Positions 10,796-19,121 of a DNA stretch of 64,000 nucleotides are shown one piece after another. This DNA is from an uncultured Pseudoteredinibacter sp. (GTDB taxonomy: Bacteria; Pseudomonadota; Gammaproteobacteria; Pseudomonadales; Cellvibrionaceae). Location: the NCBI RefSeq assembly GCF_947500695.1, contig NZ_CANMSS010000001.1, forward strand, positions 372,001 to 436,000, read 5' to 3'. Position numbers and translations under genes: made by a program. Every line of letters begins with the position of its first letter. Position 1 is the first letter of the stretch. The notes under the pieces are model-generated. The model was not told the origin of the DNA. It made no database searches and saw nothing but the letters and a program-made list of their open reading frames with translations.

Positions 10796-10840
10796 TAGTA
10801 TTGGTTAAGCGCACAGTATACCGCCAATACTATTAAGCGC
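10796..10840. promoter_or_regulatory. Symmetric element in the divergent AddB-like / Nudix promoter region
   Basis: TAGTATTGG (10796-10804) and CCAATACTA (10824-10832) are a perfect 9-bp inverted repeat 19 bp apart. Each is followed by the same octamer TTAAGCGC (10805-10812 and 10833-10840). The arrangement looks like an operator for a dimeric regulator shared by both divergent genes. No known binding consensus is recognised. Confidence 0.4.
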
Positions 10841-10881
10841 TAAAGCAAAGCCTTCAAGTTGTCAGCATTACAGGAGTCATC

Positions 10882-11688
10882 ATGAGCACGCAAATTCGGG
10901 GTGTTAAAGCGGATTTTGATCAAACAAATGCCGTAGACGCTAAACCTTCAGCCAGTGTGATTTTAATGAGAGATTCCACTAATGGCCCTGAAATCTTTAT
11001 GTTAAAACGCAATGAAGGCTTATCCTTCTCGCCGGGACTGTGGGTATTTCCAGGCGGTGCTTTAGACCCCGAAGAAATCGCTGAGATTTCTAGCAATGAC
11101 AAGGAGCGAAGCGAGAATGCCTTCAAACTTGCCGCGCTAAGGGAAACTTTTGAAGAAAGTCGAGTCTTGCTTGCCAATCATGGCGACACTAAGCAAGCCA
11201 TTTCGTCTTCATCCTACGAAGATTTCTGTCGGCAGCAAGATTGGCCCAAACTCCCGCAGCAATTCAACTTAATAGTTGAGCTTGCGCAATCTAATTGGCA
11301 ATTAGATTTGGGAGCTTTGACGCACTTATCGACTTGGACGACGCCACTGCAAGCGAAAAAAAGATTTTTAACACGATTCTATGTTGCTCGCATGCCGCAA
11401 GGACAATCAGCCAGTTGTGATGGTAGCGAGACAGTTGAGGCACGTTGGCAAAGTCTTACTGCGCTGAAGTCTGAAATTGATCAGGGTGACTTAAAGCTAA
11501 TGTTTCCGACAGAAATGAATATTTCATGGTTATCTCAGTTCGGCTCTTTGGCTGAGTTAGATGCCGCCTTACTTAATCATGTAGCGCCTTCAGTTATGCC
11601 GAGAATGGAGAAACACCCGGAAGGGGTTATGTTGAATATTCCGATTGAAGCGGGTTATGGAATCAGTCAGCGCTTGATGCGTTTGTAA
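10882..11688 (+). CDS. Nudix hydrolase with extended Nudix box
   Basis: Predicted pyrophosphohydrolase acting on a nucleoside diphosphate linked to another moiety; the substrate is unknown. The Nudix box begins at FPGGALDPEE (about residues 56-64) and ends at AALRETFEESRVLL (84-97). It carries an insertion of roughly 14 residues between the Gly-Gly part and the REx2EE helix, as in the NUDT19-like branch, some of which act on acyl-CoA. The REx2EE metal-binding glutamates are intact. An AGGAG ribosome site lies 8 bases before ATG 10882. It is divergent from the helicase-nuclease operon, with a symmetric element between them. Confidence 0.85.
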   Translation: MSTQIRGVKADFDQTNAVDAKPSASVILMRDSTNGPEIFMLKRNEGLSFSPGLWVFPGGALDPEEIAEISSNDKERSENAFKLAALRETFEESRVLLANHGDTKQAISSSSYEDFCRQQDWPKLPQQFNLIVELAQSNWQLDLGALTHLSTWTTPLQAKKRFLTRFYVARMPQGQSASCDGSETVEARWQSLTALKSEIDQGDLKLMFPTEMNISWLSQFGSLAELDAALLNHVAPSVMPRMEKHPEGVMLNIPIEAGYGISQRLMRL

Positions 11689-11731
11689 TTTTAGTTTGTT
11701 ATTTGATCTAACTACTAAACCAGTATGAGAA

Positions 11732-11784
11732 GTTACCATAGTGTGCTGTTACAAATATCAACAGTTTCTATGAAAAGTGGTAAC
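11732..11784. repeat. Nested inverted repeat after the Nudix gene
   Basis: Three successive arm pairs nest symmetrically: GTTAC/GTAAC, CATAG/CTATG and CTGTT/AACAG around a 9-base loop (11751-11759). No T-tract follows, so it is not a standard terminator. It may be an mRNA 3' structure or a protein-binding palindrome. Confidence 0.5.
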
Positions 11785-12049
11785 AAATTTCCAGCAATCT
11801 GGGCGAATATTGCTCATAGTTGCACAATGAAATTTGGTCAATCGAAGTTCCACGGTTAACGTCTACTAACTTTTTATGCACATAATTTTATGCCTGACTT
11901 CGCAGCCAAGAATTTTCTTTAAAAATTCTTTATTTGCGCTATTGACATTTATAAGTGATTGAAAAATAAAGGAAAAATATATTAGGTTAAAAAGTATACA
12001 ATTTGTAGATCGCCCTTATTTTTACGTAATTGAGCCGGTTTTCTAGTGT

Positions 12050-12084
12050 CTATCCACTGACTTATCCACAGAATCTGTGGAAAA
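12050..12084. promoter_or_regulatory. DnaA-box cluster
   Basis: A perfect TTATCCACA (12062-12070) faces an inverted one-mismatch copy TGTGGAAAA (12076-12084). A two-mismatch copy CTATCCACT lies at 12050-12058. An AT-rich stretch lies directly upstream. No dnaA, dnaN or gyrB gene is near, so this is more likely a DnaA-binding regulatory or titration site than the replication origin. Confidence 0.5.
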
Positions 12085-12243
12085 GTGTAAAGCTACTGTT
12101 AAAAGACGATTGAGCCGCCGATTTTCTGACGCGGCAACAATTTTCCGCTCTCAATAACTAATAAGTGGCAGTCACTATGACTGACAATTAGCACAAAAAA
12201 TGGCTCCTTAGCTAAGCCTTATTGAATTGTTAAAGAAGAGATT

Positions 12244-12930
12244 ATGACCCCTGAAAGACTCGCCAAGATCCGTGCGGTGCTTAACCGCCGTCAACCAGAC
12301 CTTACTGTCATTAATGATGAAGTGCATAAAGGGCGAAATTTAGCCGCTATTATGCGTACCTGCGATGCGGTTGGAATTGATCATATGCATATCGTTGAGC
12401 CCAAAGAGGGTTACCGCTCTTTTAGGGGCACGGCGTCGGGGAGTAACAAATGGGTCGAGGTGTCTACCTATGACTCTGTGAGTGAAGCGGTCAAGGCCGT
12501 AAAGCGCAGTGGTATGAAAGTGGTTGCAGCCCACTTAGATGAGCGAGCGGTGGACTACCGATCGATAGACTATTGCCAGGCAACGGCCTTGTTGATGGGT
12601 ATGGAGAAAGAAGGGGTTAGTGAGGAAGCTTTAGCCTTAGCTGATGAAACGGTCGTGATTCCAATGCAAGGCATGGTGGAGTCATTTAATGTTTCTGTTG
12701 CGGCTGCCATTATTCTCGCTGAGGCTCAGCGTCAACGCCAGGCGGCCGGCTTGTACGAGAGCTTACGTTTATCCGATGGCCATTATAAGCGTCGGTTTTT
12801 TCAATGGGCGCACCCCCAAGTCTCAAGTTTCTGCGATGAAAAAGGTATCGCCTATCCGCCGGTAGGTGAGGATGGAGAAATAGTAGATGGCGCCAATTGG
12901 TATCGTGAGCACGCCCAAGGGCTAGCTTAA
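12244..12930 (+). CDS. trmH: tRNA (guanosine(18)-2'-O)-methyltransferase TrmH
   Basis: SPOUT methyltransferase that 2'-O-methylates G18 in the D-loop of tRNAs. Length 228 aa against 229 in E. coli. The N-terminus RRQPDLTVINDEVHKGRN aligns with the E. coli enzyme. The SPOUT motifs are present: RNLAAIMRTCDAVG, LLMGMEKEGVS and the C-terminal SAM-knot motif MVESFNVSVAAAI. It is preceded by the long AT-rich spacer and converges with an Lrp-type gene 43 bp downstream. No operon partner. Confidence 0.95.
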   Translation: MTPERLAKIRAVLNRRQPDLTVINDEVHKGRNLAAIMRTCDAVGIDHMHIVEPKEGYRSFRGTASGSNKWVEVSTYDSVSEAVKAVKRSGMKVVAAHLDERAVDYRSIDYCQATALLMGMEKEGVSEEALALADETVVIPMQGMVESFNVSVAAAIILAEAQRQRQAAGLYESLRLSDGHYKRRFFQWAHPQVSSFCDEKGIAYPPVGEDGEIVDGANWYREHAQGLA

Positions 12931-12973
12931 TAGCATTTCAAGCTATTCACCTCTTCACGGCTGGTGTTGCGCA

Positions 12974-13456
12974 CTAGTCGTCGGTAAGATGATCTAAGGG
13001 CATCTCTGTCTTATATTGGACTTGTTTGAGAGAAAAGCTGCTTTTTATGCTGGCAATGCCTTCGTATTGAGTGAGCTTATCGTCGAGGAAGTGTTGGTAA
13101 GCGATTAGATCGGGCAGGGCGACACGAATAAGGTAATCGAAATCACCTGCCATTAGGTAGCACTCCATGACCTCAGGCCAGGCCGAGACAGTTTCTTCAA
13201 AATGCTGCAGGTGCTTTTTGACCTGGTGACCAAGGGTAACCTGAATAAAGACATGGACGTTGACCCCGATAGCATCTGGGTGGAGTAGAGTCACATTGCC
13301 TTTGAAGTAACCCGCTTCTTCAAGCATTTTAACCCGGCGAGAGCAGGGGGACGGCGATAGGGCGATCATATCCGCCAGCTCCAAATTGGACAGCGAGCCG
13401 TCTTTTTGCAGGATTTCCAGGATCTTTCGGTCGGTTTTGTCGAGGTTGTGTGCCAT
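12974..13456 (-). CDS. Lrp/AsnC-family transcriptional regulator
   Basis: 161-residue feast/famine regulator. An N-terminal winged helix-turn-helix (KTDRKILEILQKDG, LSNLELADMIALSPSPCSRR) precedes the RAM effector domain, with FDYLIRVALPDL near residue 120. ATG 13456 is chosen over the upstream ATG at 13471 because GGTGA lies 8 bases before it and the protein then begins MAHNLDKTDRK, the usual family start. Its target cannot be told from the neighbours: trmH converges on it, and the chemoreceptor gene lies downstream of its own promoter side. The ligand is probably an amino acid, by family. Confidence 0.9.
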   Translation of the reverse strand: MAHNLDKTDRKILEILQKDGSLSNLELADMIALSPSPCSRRVKMLEEAGYFKGNVTLLHPDAIGVNVHVFIQVTLGHQVKKHLQHFEETVSAWPEVMECYLMAGDFDYLIRVALPDLIAYQHFLDDKLTQYEGIASIKSSFSLKQVQYKTEMPLDHLTDD

Positions 13457-13602
13457 GGGTCCAATCACCATAAACTGCTTAGTTTTTGGTGATTCTAACC
13501 AGTAATTGATCTAAATGCGACCCATGAGCTAAAGGTAAAGCGCAATGCTGTGTTTAGTAAGCTGCTTCCAAAGCGGCCGCCACGGAGAGCGGCGCTCTAC
13601 AT

Positions 13603-14931
13603 CTAAGCCGAAAGCGACTTTGAGAACTTATCGATGGCGGACACGACTTCGTTGGCGCCGGTTTGTATTTTAGAGATGACTTCGCCTGTTTGGCTGGCCA
13701 GGTCGACACCGCGATTCGCCTGGTCTAAGCATTTTTCCATGCTGCTAGAGGCGCTTCCTGTGTCTTCTTGAATCTTGCTAATCATTGCCGATATTTCAGA
13801 GGTAGATTGAGATGTTCTCGCCGCAAGCTGGCGGACCTCATCCGCTACTACCGCAAAGCCTCGGCCTTGTTCGCCAGCTCTGGCGGCTTCAATCGCCGCA
13901 TTAAGGGCCAGCAAGTTGGTTTGATCAGCAATCTCTTGGATGGTGTTGATAATGGAGTTGATTTCCCCTGACTGCATATTTAATCGTTCAATATGCTGAG
14001 AAGAGGCATGTACTGATTCAGCAATCTTATTCATTTCGTCAACGGCTTCATTGATGACTCCGCCGCCGTTTTTGGCAACATCTAAGGTCTCATTGGAAAT
14101 TCGATAGGCAATTGCTGCACTCTCTCTTTCCAATTCTGCTTGCTCCGTTTGAGCAGTGATATCGGTAGCAAACTTTACGATACGATAAAGCTTGCCATTA
14201 CTGTCGTAAACTGGGTTATAAGATGCTTCTAGCCATAGGGTTTGCCCTTGGGCGTTGACTCTTTTGAATTGCCCAGAGAAATATTCACCATTATTCAAAC
14301 GGCGCCAAAAGTCCTGATATTCTGTCGTGGCTGCGTATTCTGGGTCACAGAAGATTCGATGATGTTTACCGATGATGTCTGTTTTTCGATAGCCGACGGC
14401 ATTGATAAAGTTCTCGTTACAGTCGATGATCGTGCCATCTTTTTCAAACTCAATAATGGCGCTTGAGCGACTTAGAGAATCAAGCTTGCCTCTATCTTCA
14501 GCGTCGCTCAAGATTTTGGCGGTGATGTCTGAAGCAAATTTAATGACCTTGACGAGTCTGCGGTTGGCATCAAAAACTGGATTGTAAGTGGCTTCCAGCC
14601 AAAGCGTTTCACCGAGTTTATTTACTCGCTTAAATTGGCCGCTAAAGAACTCACCGCGATTAAGCTGTGCCCAAAAATCGCGATACTCTTCGGTGTCAGC
14701 ATAATCAGCATCGCAAAATATTCGGTGATGCTTGCCTTGGATCTCAGCGAGACTGTAGCCCACCGTTTTAAGGAAGTTTTCATTCGCCGATAAGATCTCC
14801 CCACTGGGCCGAAACTCGATAACCGCCATCGATCTATTAATCGCATTAATAATAGAGGACTGCTCTGCGAACTTTCCTAGCAATTCCTCATACTGCGCTT
14901 TGTATTGTTGTCCAAACACCTTACCCTCCAA
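13603..14931 (-). CDS. BdlA-like soluble chemoreceptor (PAS-PAS-MCP signalling domain)
   Basis: 442-residue methyl-accepting chemotaxis-type protein without membrane segments. Two PAS domains (about 30-145 and 150-270) are near-duplicates: both contain [27 protein letters not shown] and YNPV. They are followed by a signalling domain with the conserved hairpin tip around [20 protein letters not shown] and [14 protein letters not shown]. Domain order and size match Pseudomonas aeruginosa BdlA (biofilm dispersion) and the energy sensor Aer-2-type cytoplasmic receptors. PAS cofactor (heme or flavin) is not evident. No che genes are nearby, so it is an orphan receptor feeding a system elsewhere. 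Confidence 0.88.
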   Translation of the reverse strand: MEGKVFGQQYKAQYEELLGKFAEQSSIINAINRSMAVIEFRPSGEILSANENFLKTVGYSLAEIQGKHHRIFCDADYADTEEYRDFWAQLNRGEFFSGQFKRVNKLGETLWLEATYNPVFDANRRLVKVIKFASDITAKILSDAEDRGKLDSLSRSSAIIEFEKDGTIIDCNENFINAVGYRKTDIIGKHHRIFCDPEYAATTEYQDFWRRLNNGEYFSGQFKRVNAQGQTLWLEASYNPVYDSNGKLYRIVKFATDITAQTEQAELERESAAIAYRISNETLDVAKNGGGVINEAVDEMNKIAESVHASSQHIERLNMQSGEINSIINTIQEIADQTNLLALNAAIEAARAGEQGRGFAVVADEVRQLAARTSQSTSEISAMISKIQEDTGSASSSMEKCLDQANRGVDLASQTGEVISKIQTGANEVVSAIDKFSKSLSA

Positions 14932-15123
14932 ACCTGAGTGGCTGTTATAGCGTTTAAATAGAGCTAAGACATGTTTGATGCGACAGCCAGCTCCTACAGT
15001 TTTGTATACTATTTATCCTGAGTGTAGATGAATATTTCAAAGCTGCGTTAATTATCAAAAGCGGGAGAGTACATCGATAGTAATGTTGCCGAGGCTATTA
15101 TTGCTGAGGGGGATTAACGGCAA

Positions 15124-17571
15124 TTAGATTTCGGCGAGAATGCGAAAACCAATCTTATTGCTGCGAGTTTCCATGTCTACGCCCTGGCGGCTGTGACTGC
15201 TGATTTTTTCAATCGAATCACCATGTGAGCCGCCACGCACGGTTCTTTCTGTGCAAGCGGGAATGAGCCGAGGCTCGGCATTTGCTTTTGCACCTAAATA
15301 GTGATCGGTATGGCAGTCGAGAACCCATTCGGATACATTGCCGGCCGTGTCATAGATACCAAACGGGTTCGCAGGGTAATAGCCAAGTGGTGATGTTTGG
15401 GTGCCGAATAGTTTAGCAAAGTCACTATTGCAACCACGTCGACAGTTAGCCATACGGCGACTATTTTGTGGCCACCAATAACTGCCTGCATGGTTGGCTC
15501 TGGCCACATATTCCCATTCGGCCTCGCTTAACAGACGGTATTTACGGCCGGTTTTCTCGCTAAGCCACTGGGTGTAATCAACCGCCTCTTGCCAACTGAT
15601 ATTGATAATAGGACGATTTCCTTTGCCCCAACCTTGATCATTCGGAGCGCTTTGTGTCACTTTTTTATCGTCCAAATATACTTGGTAGTCGGCAAAACTG
15701 ATCTCGTAGCGGCTAACGGCAAATGATTTATCAATGATGACTTGGCGAATAGGGAGGCTATTACTGTCAAGCTTGCTACCCATGCTGAAACTTCCACTAG
15801 GCACCACAACCATTTCAGGGGCAGAAGAGTATTCATTTAAGGTATCAGTAAAGGTTTCGCCTTGCTGGTATTGCTTGCTTAAGGTAAATCGACGGCTTAC
15901 GCCTTTATCACTTACCCTTACCCAACGTTTAAGCGTTTTATAATTCGCTTTACTTAACTCGACCAAATAGCTCCCTGCTACGAGCTCTATACCGGCATAG
16001 TATTTGGGTTTTATATTAAGAATACGAATTCGATCAGCTGCCGGGGTGCTTCTAATGGTCAAGGGGTAGCTGGCGGCTTGAGCCTCGGTATTCACTTCAG
16101 AGCTTTGCTCGCTTAGGGTACTGCTTTGCTTTTGTTCGCTGTTAAGAAGGGCAAAAGTTGCTTTTCCCTCTTGATTTAAATTGGTCGCTGCTCTCTGTTT
16201 ACTAAGGCTTGGCTCCGCTGTTTCTTGGCGCATCTTGGAATCGTTTTCTAATGCACCATTAAGGATTAGGGTAGGCTCTTGGTCTACATTTAGCGCAGCT
16301 AATCTCTCAGACATGTTTTCCTGTTCAGCGCTTGCTAGCTGTGCTTTTGGTTTTTGTTCAATATTTGAACTCTTGTCTGCTAGCGATTCTTTATCATTCG
16401 CATCCTGCTCTATTACCAGTTCGGCTGCGTCATTTAAACTAGATGTTTCTGCTGAAACCTCAGTGAATGAATTCTGGTAGGCAAAGAAGCCTAGCAGTAT
16501 GAAGAGGGAGGCGCTTAGTAATATGGCTAAGTTATGTGACTTGCCAGGAGCGCTATGAGTTAGAGCGTGCTCTTCAAATACACCGCTATCCTGATTTGCG
16601 TTTATCGCTGTAGTGTAGCGACTTGCTTGCTGTAGTTTTTCCTGTTGGCTGTTTTCACTGATAAAAAGGGGAGTCAGCTTTTGCCAAGCAACAAACACTA
16701 AGGCCTGCAGGCGTTGGAACAATCCAAGCTTAAATTCGCCAGAAGCCGCTAAAGACTTGTAGCTTATCTTTGGTGTTTTCAGGCCCGTTTCCAGAAGCTC
16801 TATTCGCTCAATAAGCTCTTCGCCCGATTGAATGCGCTCATCTGGATTTTTTGCCAATAGCTCATCAATCAAGGGCTGAAATAGTGCATGTTGTGGTGGC
16901 AGCTTTGGGATGGGGGCCGTTAGGTGTTTAATGGCAATAGCTACTGCTTCCTCCGCTTGATAGGGAAGCTTGCCACAGAGCATTTCAAAAAATACCACCC
17001 CAAGGCTATAGAGATCAGATCGGCCGTCACAAGGTTGGCCTTTGGCCTGCTCGGGGCTCATATAATTAGGAGTGCCTAAAACCGTTCCAGCGTGAGTTAC
17101 ACCAAGGTTTTGTTTAATCGCTTTGGCAACACCAAAGTCACTCAATACAGCATTGTCATCGGCGCGAAACAGTATGTTTTCCGGCTTGATATCACGATGG
17201 ACATAGCCGCAATGGTGTGCATGGGCAAGTGCAGAGGCTAGCTGCTTTAAAATTTTTACGGCCTCAAGCCCGCTTAATCCGTTGCGCATTTTTTGGCTAA
17301 GCGAACCCTTGGCCAAATAATCCATAGCAATGTAGTTTAAGCCATGGTGTTTGCCAATATCGTAAATAGAAATGATGTTGGGGTGAGATAGCTGACCCAC
17401 TATGGTGGCTTCTCTTTGAAAGCGTTCGCTAAAGTGAGCATCTTGAGCCAAAGTCGGGCTCATAACCTTAAGCGCTACCTCGCGGCCAATACTTTGTTGG
17501 ATGGCGAGGTAAACCGATGACATGCCTCCCTGGCTTATTTTTCGAGTTATTTGAAATCCGGGAATTTGCAT
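15124..17571 (-). CDS. Membrane Ser/Thr protein kinase fused to PEGA-like and FGE/sulfatase-modifying-type domains
   Basis: 815 aa. The N-terminal Hanks-type kinase is complete: glycine loop ISQGGMSSVY, catalytic Lys35, Glu54, HRDIKPEN with Asp127 and Asn132, DFG at 145-147, and MSPEQ. A juxtamembrane linker, one membrane helix (about 347-365) and a Ser/Glu/Gln-rich spacer follow. Next come a PEGA-like beta domain (about 503-564) and a formylglycine-generating-enzyme fold (from about 585, starting VPSGSFSMGS, with SWQEAVDYTQWLS, LLSEAEWEYVARA, GNVSEWV and RTVRGGSH). The two Cys of true FGE after GGS are absent (GGSHGDSIEKISSHSR), so cysteine oxidation is not expected. The C-terminal part should lie outside the cytoplasm. 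The PP2C gene lies 114 bp upstream on the same strand, so a kinase-phosphatase operon is likely. Confidence 0.9.
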   Translation of the reverse strand: MQIPGFQITRKISQGGMSSVYLAIQQSIGREVALKVMSPTLAQDAHFSERFQREATIVGQLSHPNIISIYDIGKHHGLNYIAMDYLAKGSLSQKMRNGLSGLEAVKILKQLASALAHAHHCGYVHRDIKPENILFRADDNAVLSDFGVAKAIKQNLGVTHAGTVLGTPNYMSPEQAKGQPCDGRSDLYSLGVVFFEMLCGKLPYQAEEAVAIAIKHLTAPIPKLPPQHALFQPLIDELLAKNPDERIQSGEELIERIELLETGLKTPKISYKSLAASGEFKLGLFQRLQALVFVAWQKLTPLFISENSQQEKLQQASRYTTAINANQDSGVFEEHALTHSAPGKSHNLAILLSASLFILLGFFAYQNSFTEVSAETSSLNDAAELVIEQDANDKESLADKSSNIEQKPKAQLASAEQENMSERLAALNVDQEPTLILNGALENDSKMRQETAEPSLSKQRAATNLNQEGKATFALLNSEQKQSSTLSEQSSEVNTEAQAASYPLTIRSTPAADRIRILNIKPKYYAGIELVAGSYLVELSKANYKTLKRWVRVSDKGVSRRFTLSKQYQQGETFTDTLNEYSSAPEMVVVPSGSFSMGSKLDSNSLPIRQVIIDKSFAVSRYEISFADYQVYLDDKKVTQSAPNDQGWGKGNRPIINISWQEAVDYTQWLSEKTGRKYRLLSEAEWEYVARANHAGSYWWPQNSRRMANCRRGCNSDFAKLFGTQTSPLGYYPANPFGIYDTAGNVSEWVLDCHTDHYLGAKANAEPRLIPACTERTVRGGSHGDSIEKISSHSRQGVDMETRSNKIGFRILAEI

Positions 17572-17685
17572 GCTGCGCTCAAGGATTTGTTAGTTTTGTC
17601 TTAAGTTGTTCTTATGTTAATTTTTGCGTACTAAGGGTGTTCGAATTTTTCCAGTGTGCTTTGCTTGTACTGCATTTGTGCTGAT

Positions 17686-18558
17686 TTACCAGAACCATAA
17701 GCTGCCTATTAACATGAGAAAAACGAAGAGCAGAGCCAGTGCCGTAATTGGGCTTATGGTTTTTTCGTTATCACCCTCGAAATCTATGCTGTTTGCTATT
17801 TCACTTTGATTGGGGCGGCGATTCCGGTTTTTTGTTACCGAAGCTTCAGTCATAGGGAGATCGCAACTAATAGCAATCATGCTAATATTATCTTTTCCGC
17901 CAGCATCCAGCGCTGCCTTCTCTAAGTCTAGCAGTTGCTGTTGCACGCCGTTTCCTTGACTTAATATGGCACTGATTTCCTTGTCGCTTAGCTCGTCATT
18001 TAAGCCATCGCTGCACAGCAGAACAATATCACCGGGTAGCCAAATGCTGCTCAGTGACTCTACTTCGATAGCATCGTACTCAATAGCACCAAGACACTGA
18101 GTAATAACATTTTTCTCGGGGTGCTCGCGTGCTTGCTCTACTGTAATTTGGCCCGCATCGATTAGAGATTGCACATAAGAGTGATCTCGGCTGAGCTGCT
18201 CAAGTTTATTGTCGCGCCAGCGATAGGCTCGGCTATCTCCAACCCAGCTAATCTGAAACTGTTCTTTATTGAGTTGCCGCAAGCAGATGAGCGTTGAACC
18301 CATGCCACTTTGCTGGCCCTCGGATTGCTCAAGTATCAAATGATGGGCAAGCTCGAAGGCGGATTTGGGGGTTTTACCTTCGCGCAGCGACTGGCTCACA
18401 ATCTGGCAGGCTAGCTGTGCTGCGACTTCTCCAGCCTCATGGCCTCCCATTCCATCAGCAAGCAACCACAGGCCTTGTTCCCCCATGCACAATAAATAGT
18501 CTTCATTGTTGTGTCTTACGCATCCAGCGTGGCTTCGTGAAGTCCAGCTTAACTGCAT
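17686..18558 (-). CDS. PP2C-type Ser/Thr protein phosphatase with C-terminal membrane anchor
   Basis: 290-residue Stp/PppA-like phosphatase, expected to reverse the action of the neighbouring kinase. Metal-binding motifs are intact: HNNEDY, LLADGMGGHEAGE, SGMGSTL, WVGDSRAYRW, LLCSDGLNDEL and GGKDNISMI. Unlike the soluble T6SS PppA, it ends in a hydrophobic helix (about residues 268-290) that would tail-anchor it with the catalytic domain in the cytoplasm, next to the membrane kinase. It is the first gene of the minus-strand pair and is divergent from the double-FHA gene across a 563-bp region. Confidence 0.92.
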   Translation of the reverse strand: MQLSWTSRSHAGCVRHNNEDYLLCMGEQGLWLLADGMGGHEAGEVAAQLACQIVSQSLREGKTPKSAFELAHHLILEQSEGQQSGMGSTLICLRQLNKEQFQISWVGDSRAYRWRDNKLEQLSRDHSYVQSLIDAGQITVEQAREHPEKNVITQCLGAIEYDAIEVESLSSIWLPGDIVLLCSDGLNDELSDKEISAILSQGNGVQQQLLDLEKAALDAGGKDNISMIAISCDLPMTEASVTKNRNRRPNQSEIANSIDFEGDNEKTISPITALALLFVFLMLIGSLWFW

Positions 18559-19121
18559 GTAATGGCCTTAGCTTTCGCACTGATTCTAAGCTTGCCAATG
18601 CCTAAGCCGGCTTTTATTTGTCTTTCTCTCATGGCTCGCTTATTGCTTTTTAGGCACACAGTCGTGCACTTGGGTAAATCTCTCAGCATTAAATTAATGT
18701 AAAAGCTGTTCTGTAGTCGAATGTAATCTCTTTCTGATTTACATTATTGCGTTAGTTTGGCAGCTCAATCTACCTGGCTTCGTTTGTCCCAGTGATTGTT
18801 GGCTTGCTGGTTAGTTTGTTACTGCCGACATTGTTACTGAAGACATAGTCACTGAAGACATAGTTACTTTTGGTTATGGTTATCGCTGCCGCTCGCTATT
18901 AATTTAGCCTTATGCCATTAGGGTATTAATACATTAATATTAAAAATGCAAAGCTCATAGGCTAGAATGCAGGACATGTCTCATTATTTAAAGGCATTTC
19001 TCGTAAAATTAGCTAAGTAACTGTTTTACGTCCTATTTGCAATTGGGATTTTAGTCTACATTCTATAGGGGAGGCCCGAAGGTGGCTCTTCTTAGCTGGA
19101 AACTAACACAGAGAAGAACGA
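18559..19121. other. 563-bp divergent intergenic region between phosphatase and FHA genes
   Basis: No credible gene. It should hold the promoters of the PP2C-kinase operon (minus) and the FHA gene (plus). Visible structure: a 15-bp imperfect tandem repeat (18818-18877), an AT-rich stretch with TAGAAT near 18962 that may be a -10 for the FHA gene, and AGAGAAG just before ATG 19122 as ribosome site. Confidence 0.6.
18818..18877. repeat. 15-bp tandem repeat
   Basis: Three clear units GTTACTGCCGACATT, GTTACTGAAGACATA and GTCACTGAAGACATA lie head to tail, followed by a decayed fourth unit beginning GTTACTTTTGG. The spacing is exactly 15 bp. It lies midway in the divergent promoter region, so it may be regulatory or slippage-derived. 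Confidence 0.65.

Larger units (their letters stand above)
11689..12243. other. 555-bp AT-rich intergenic region before trmH
   Basis: No reading frame of coding quality. It holds a nested stem-loop (11732-11784), an AT hairpin AAGAATTTT/AAAATTCTT (11908-11930), a TTGACA hexamer at 11942 without a convincing -10, a strongly AT-rich stretch around 11910-12020, and a cluster of DnaA-box-like 9-mers (12050-12084). A purine-rich AAGAAGAG before ATG 12244 serves as the trmH ribosome site. Confidence 0.7.

Noticed and set aside
11910..12084. The chromosomal replication origin
   Set aside because: No dnaA, dnaN, recF, gyrB or rpmH nearby, and only one perfect DnaA box. A DnaA-binding site is the more modest reading.
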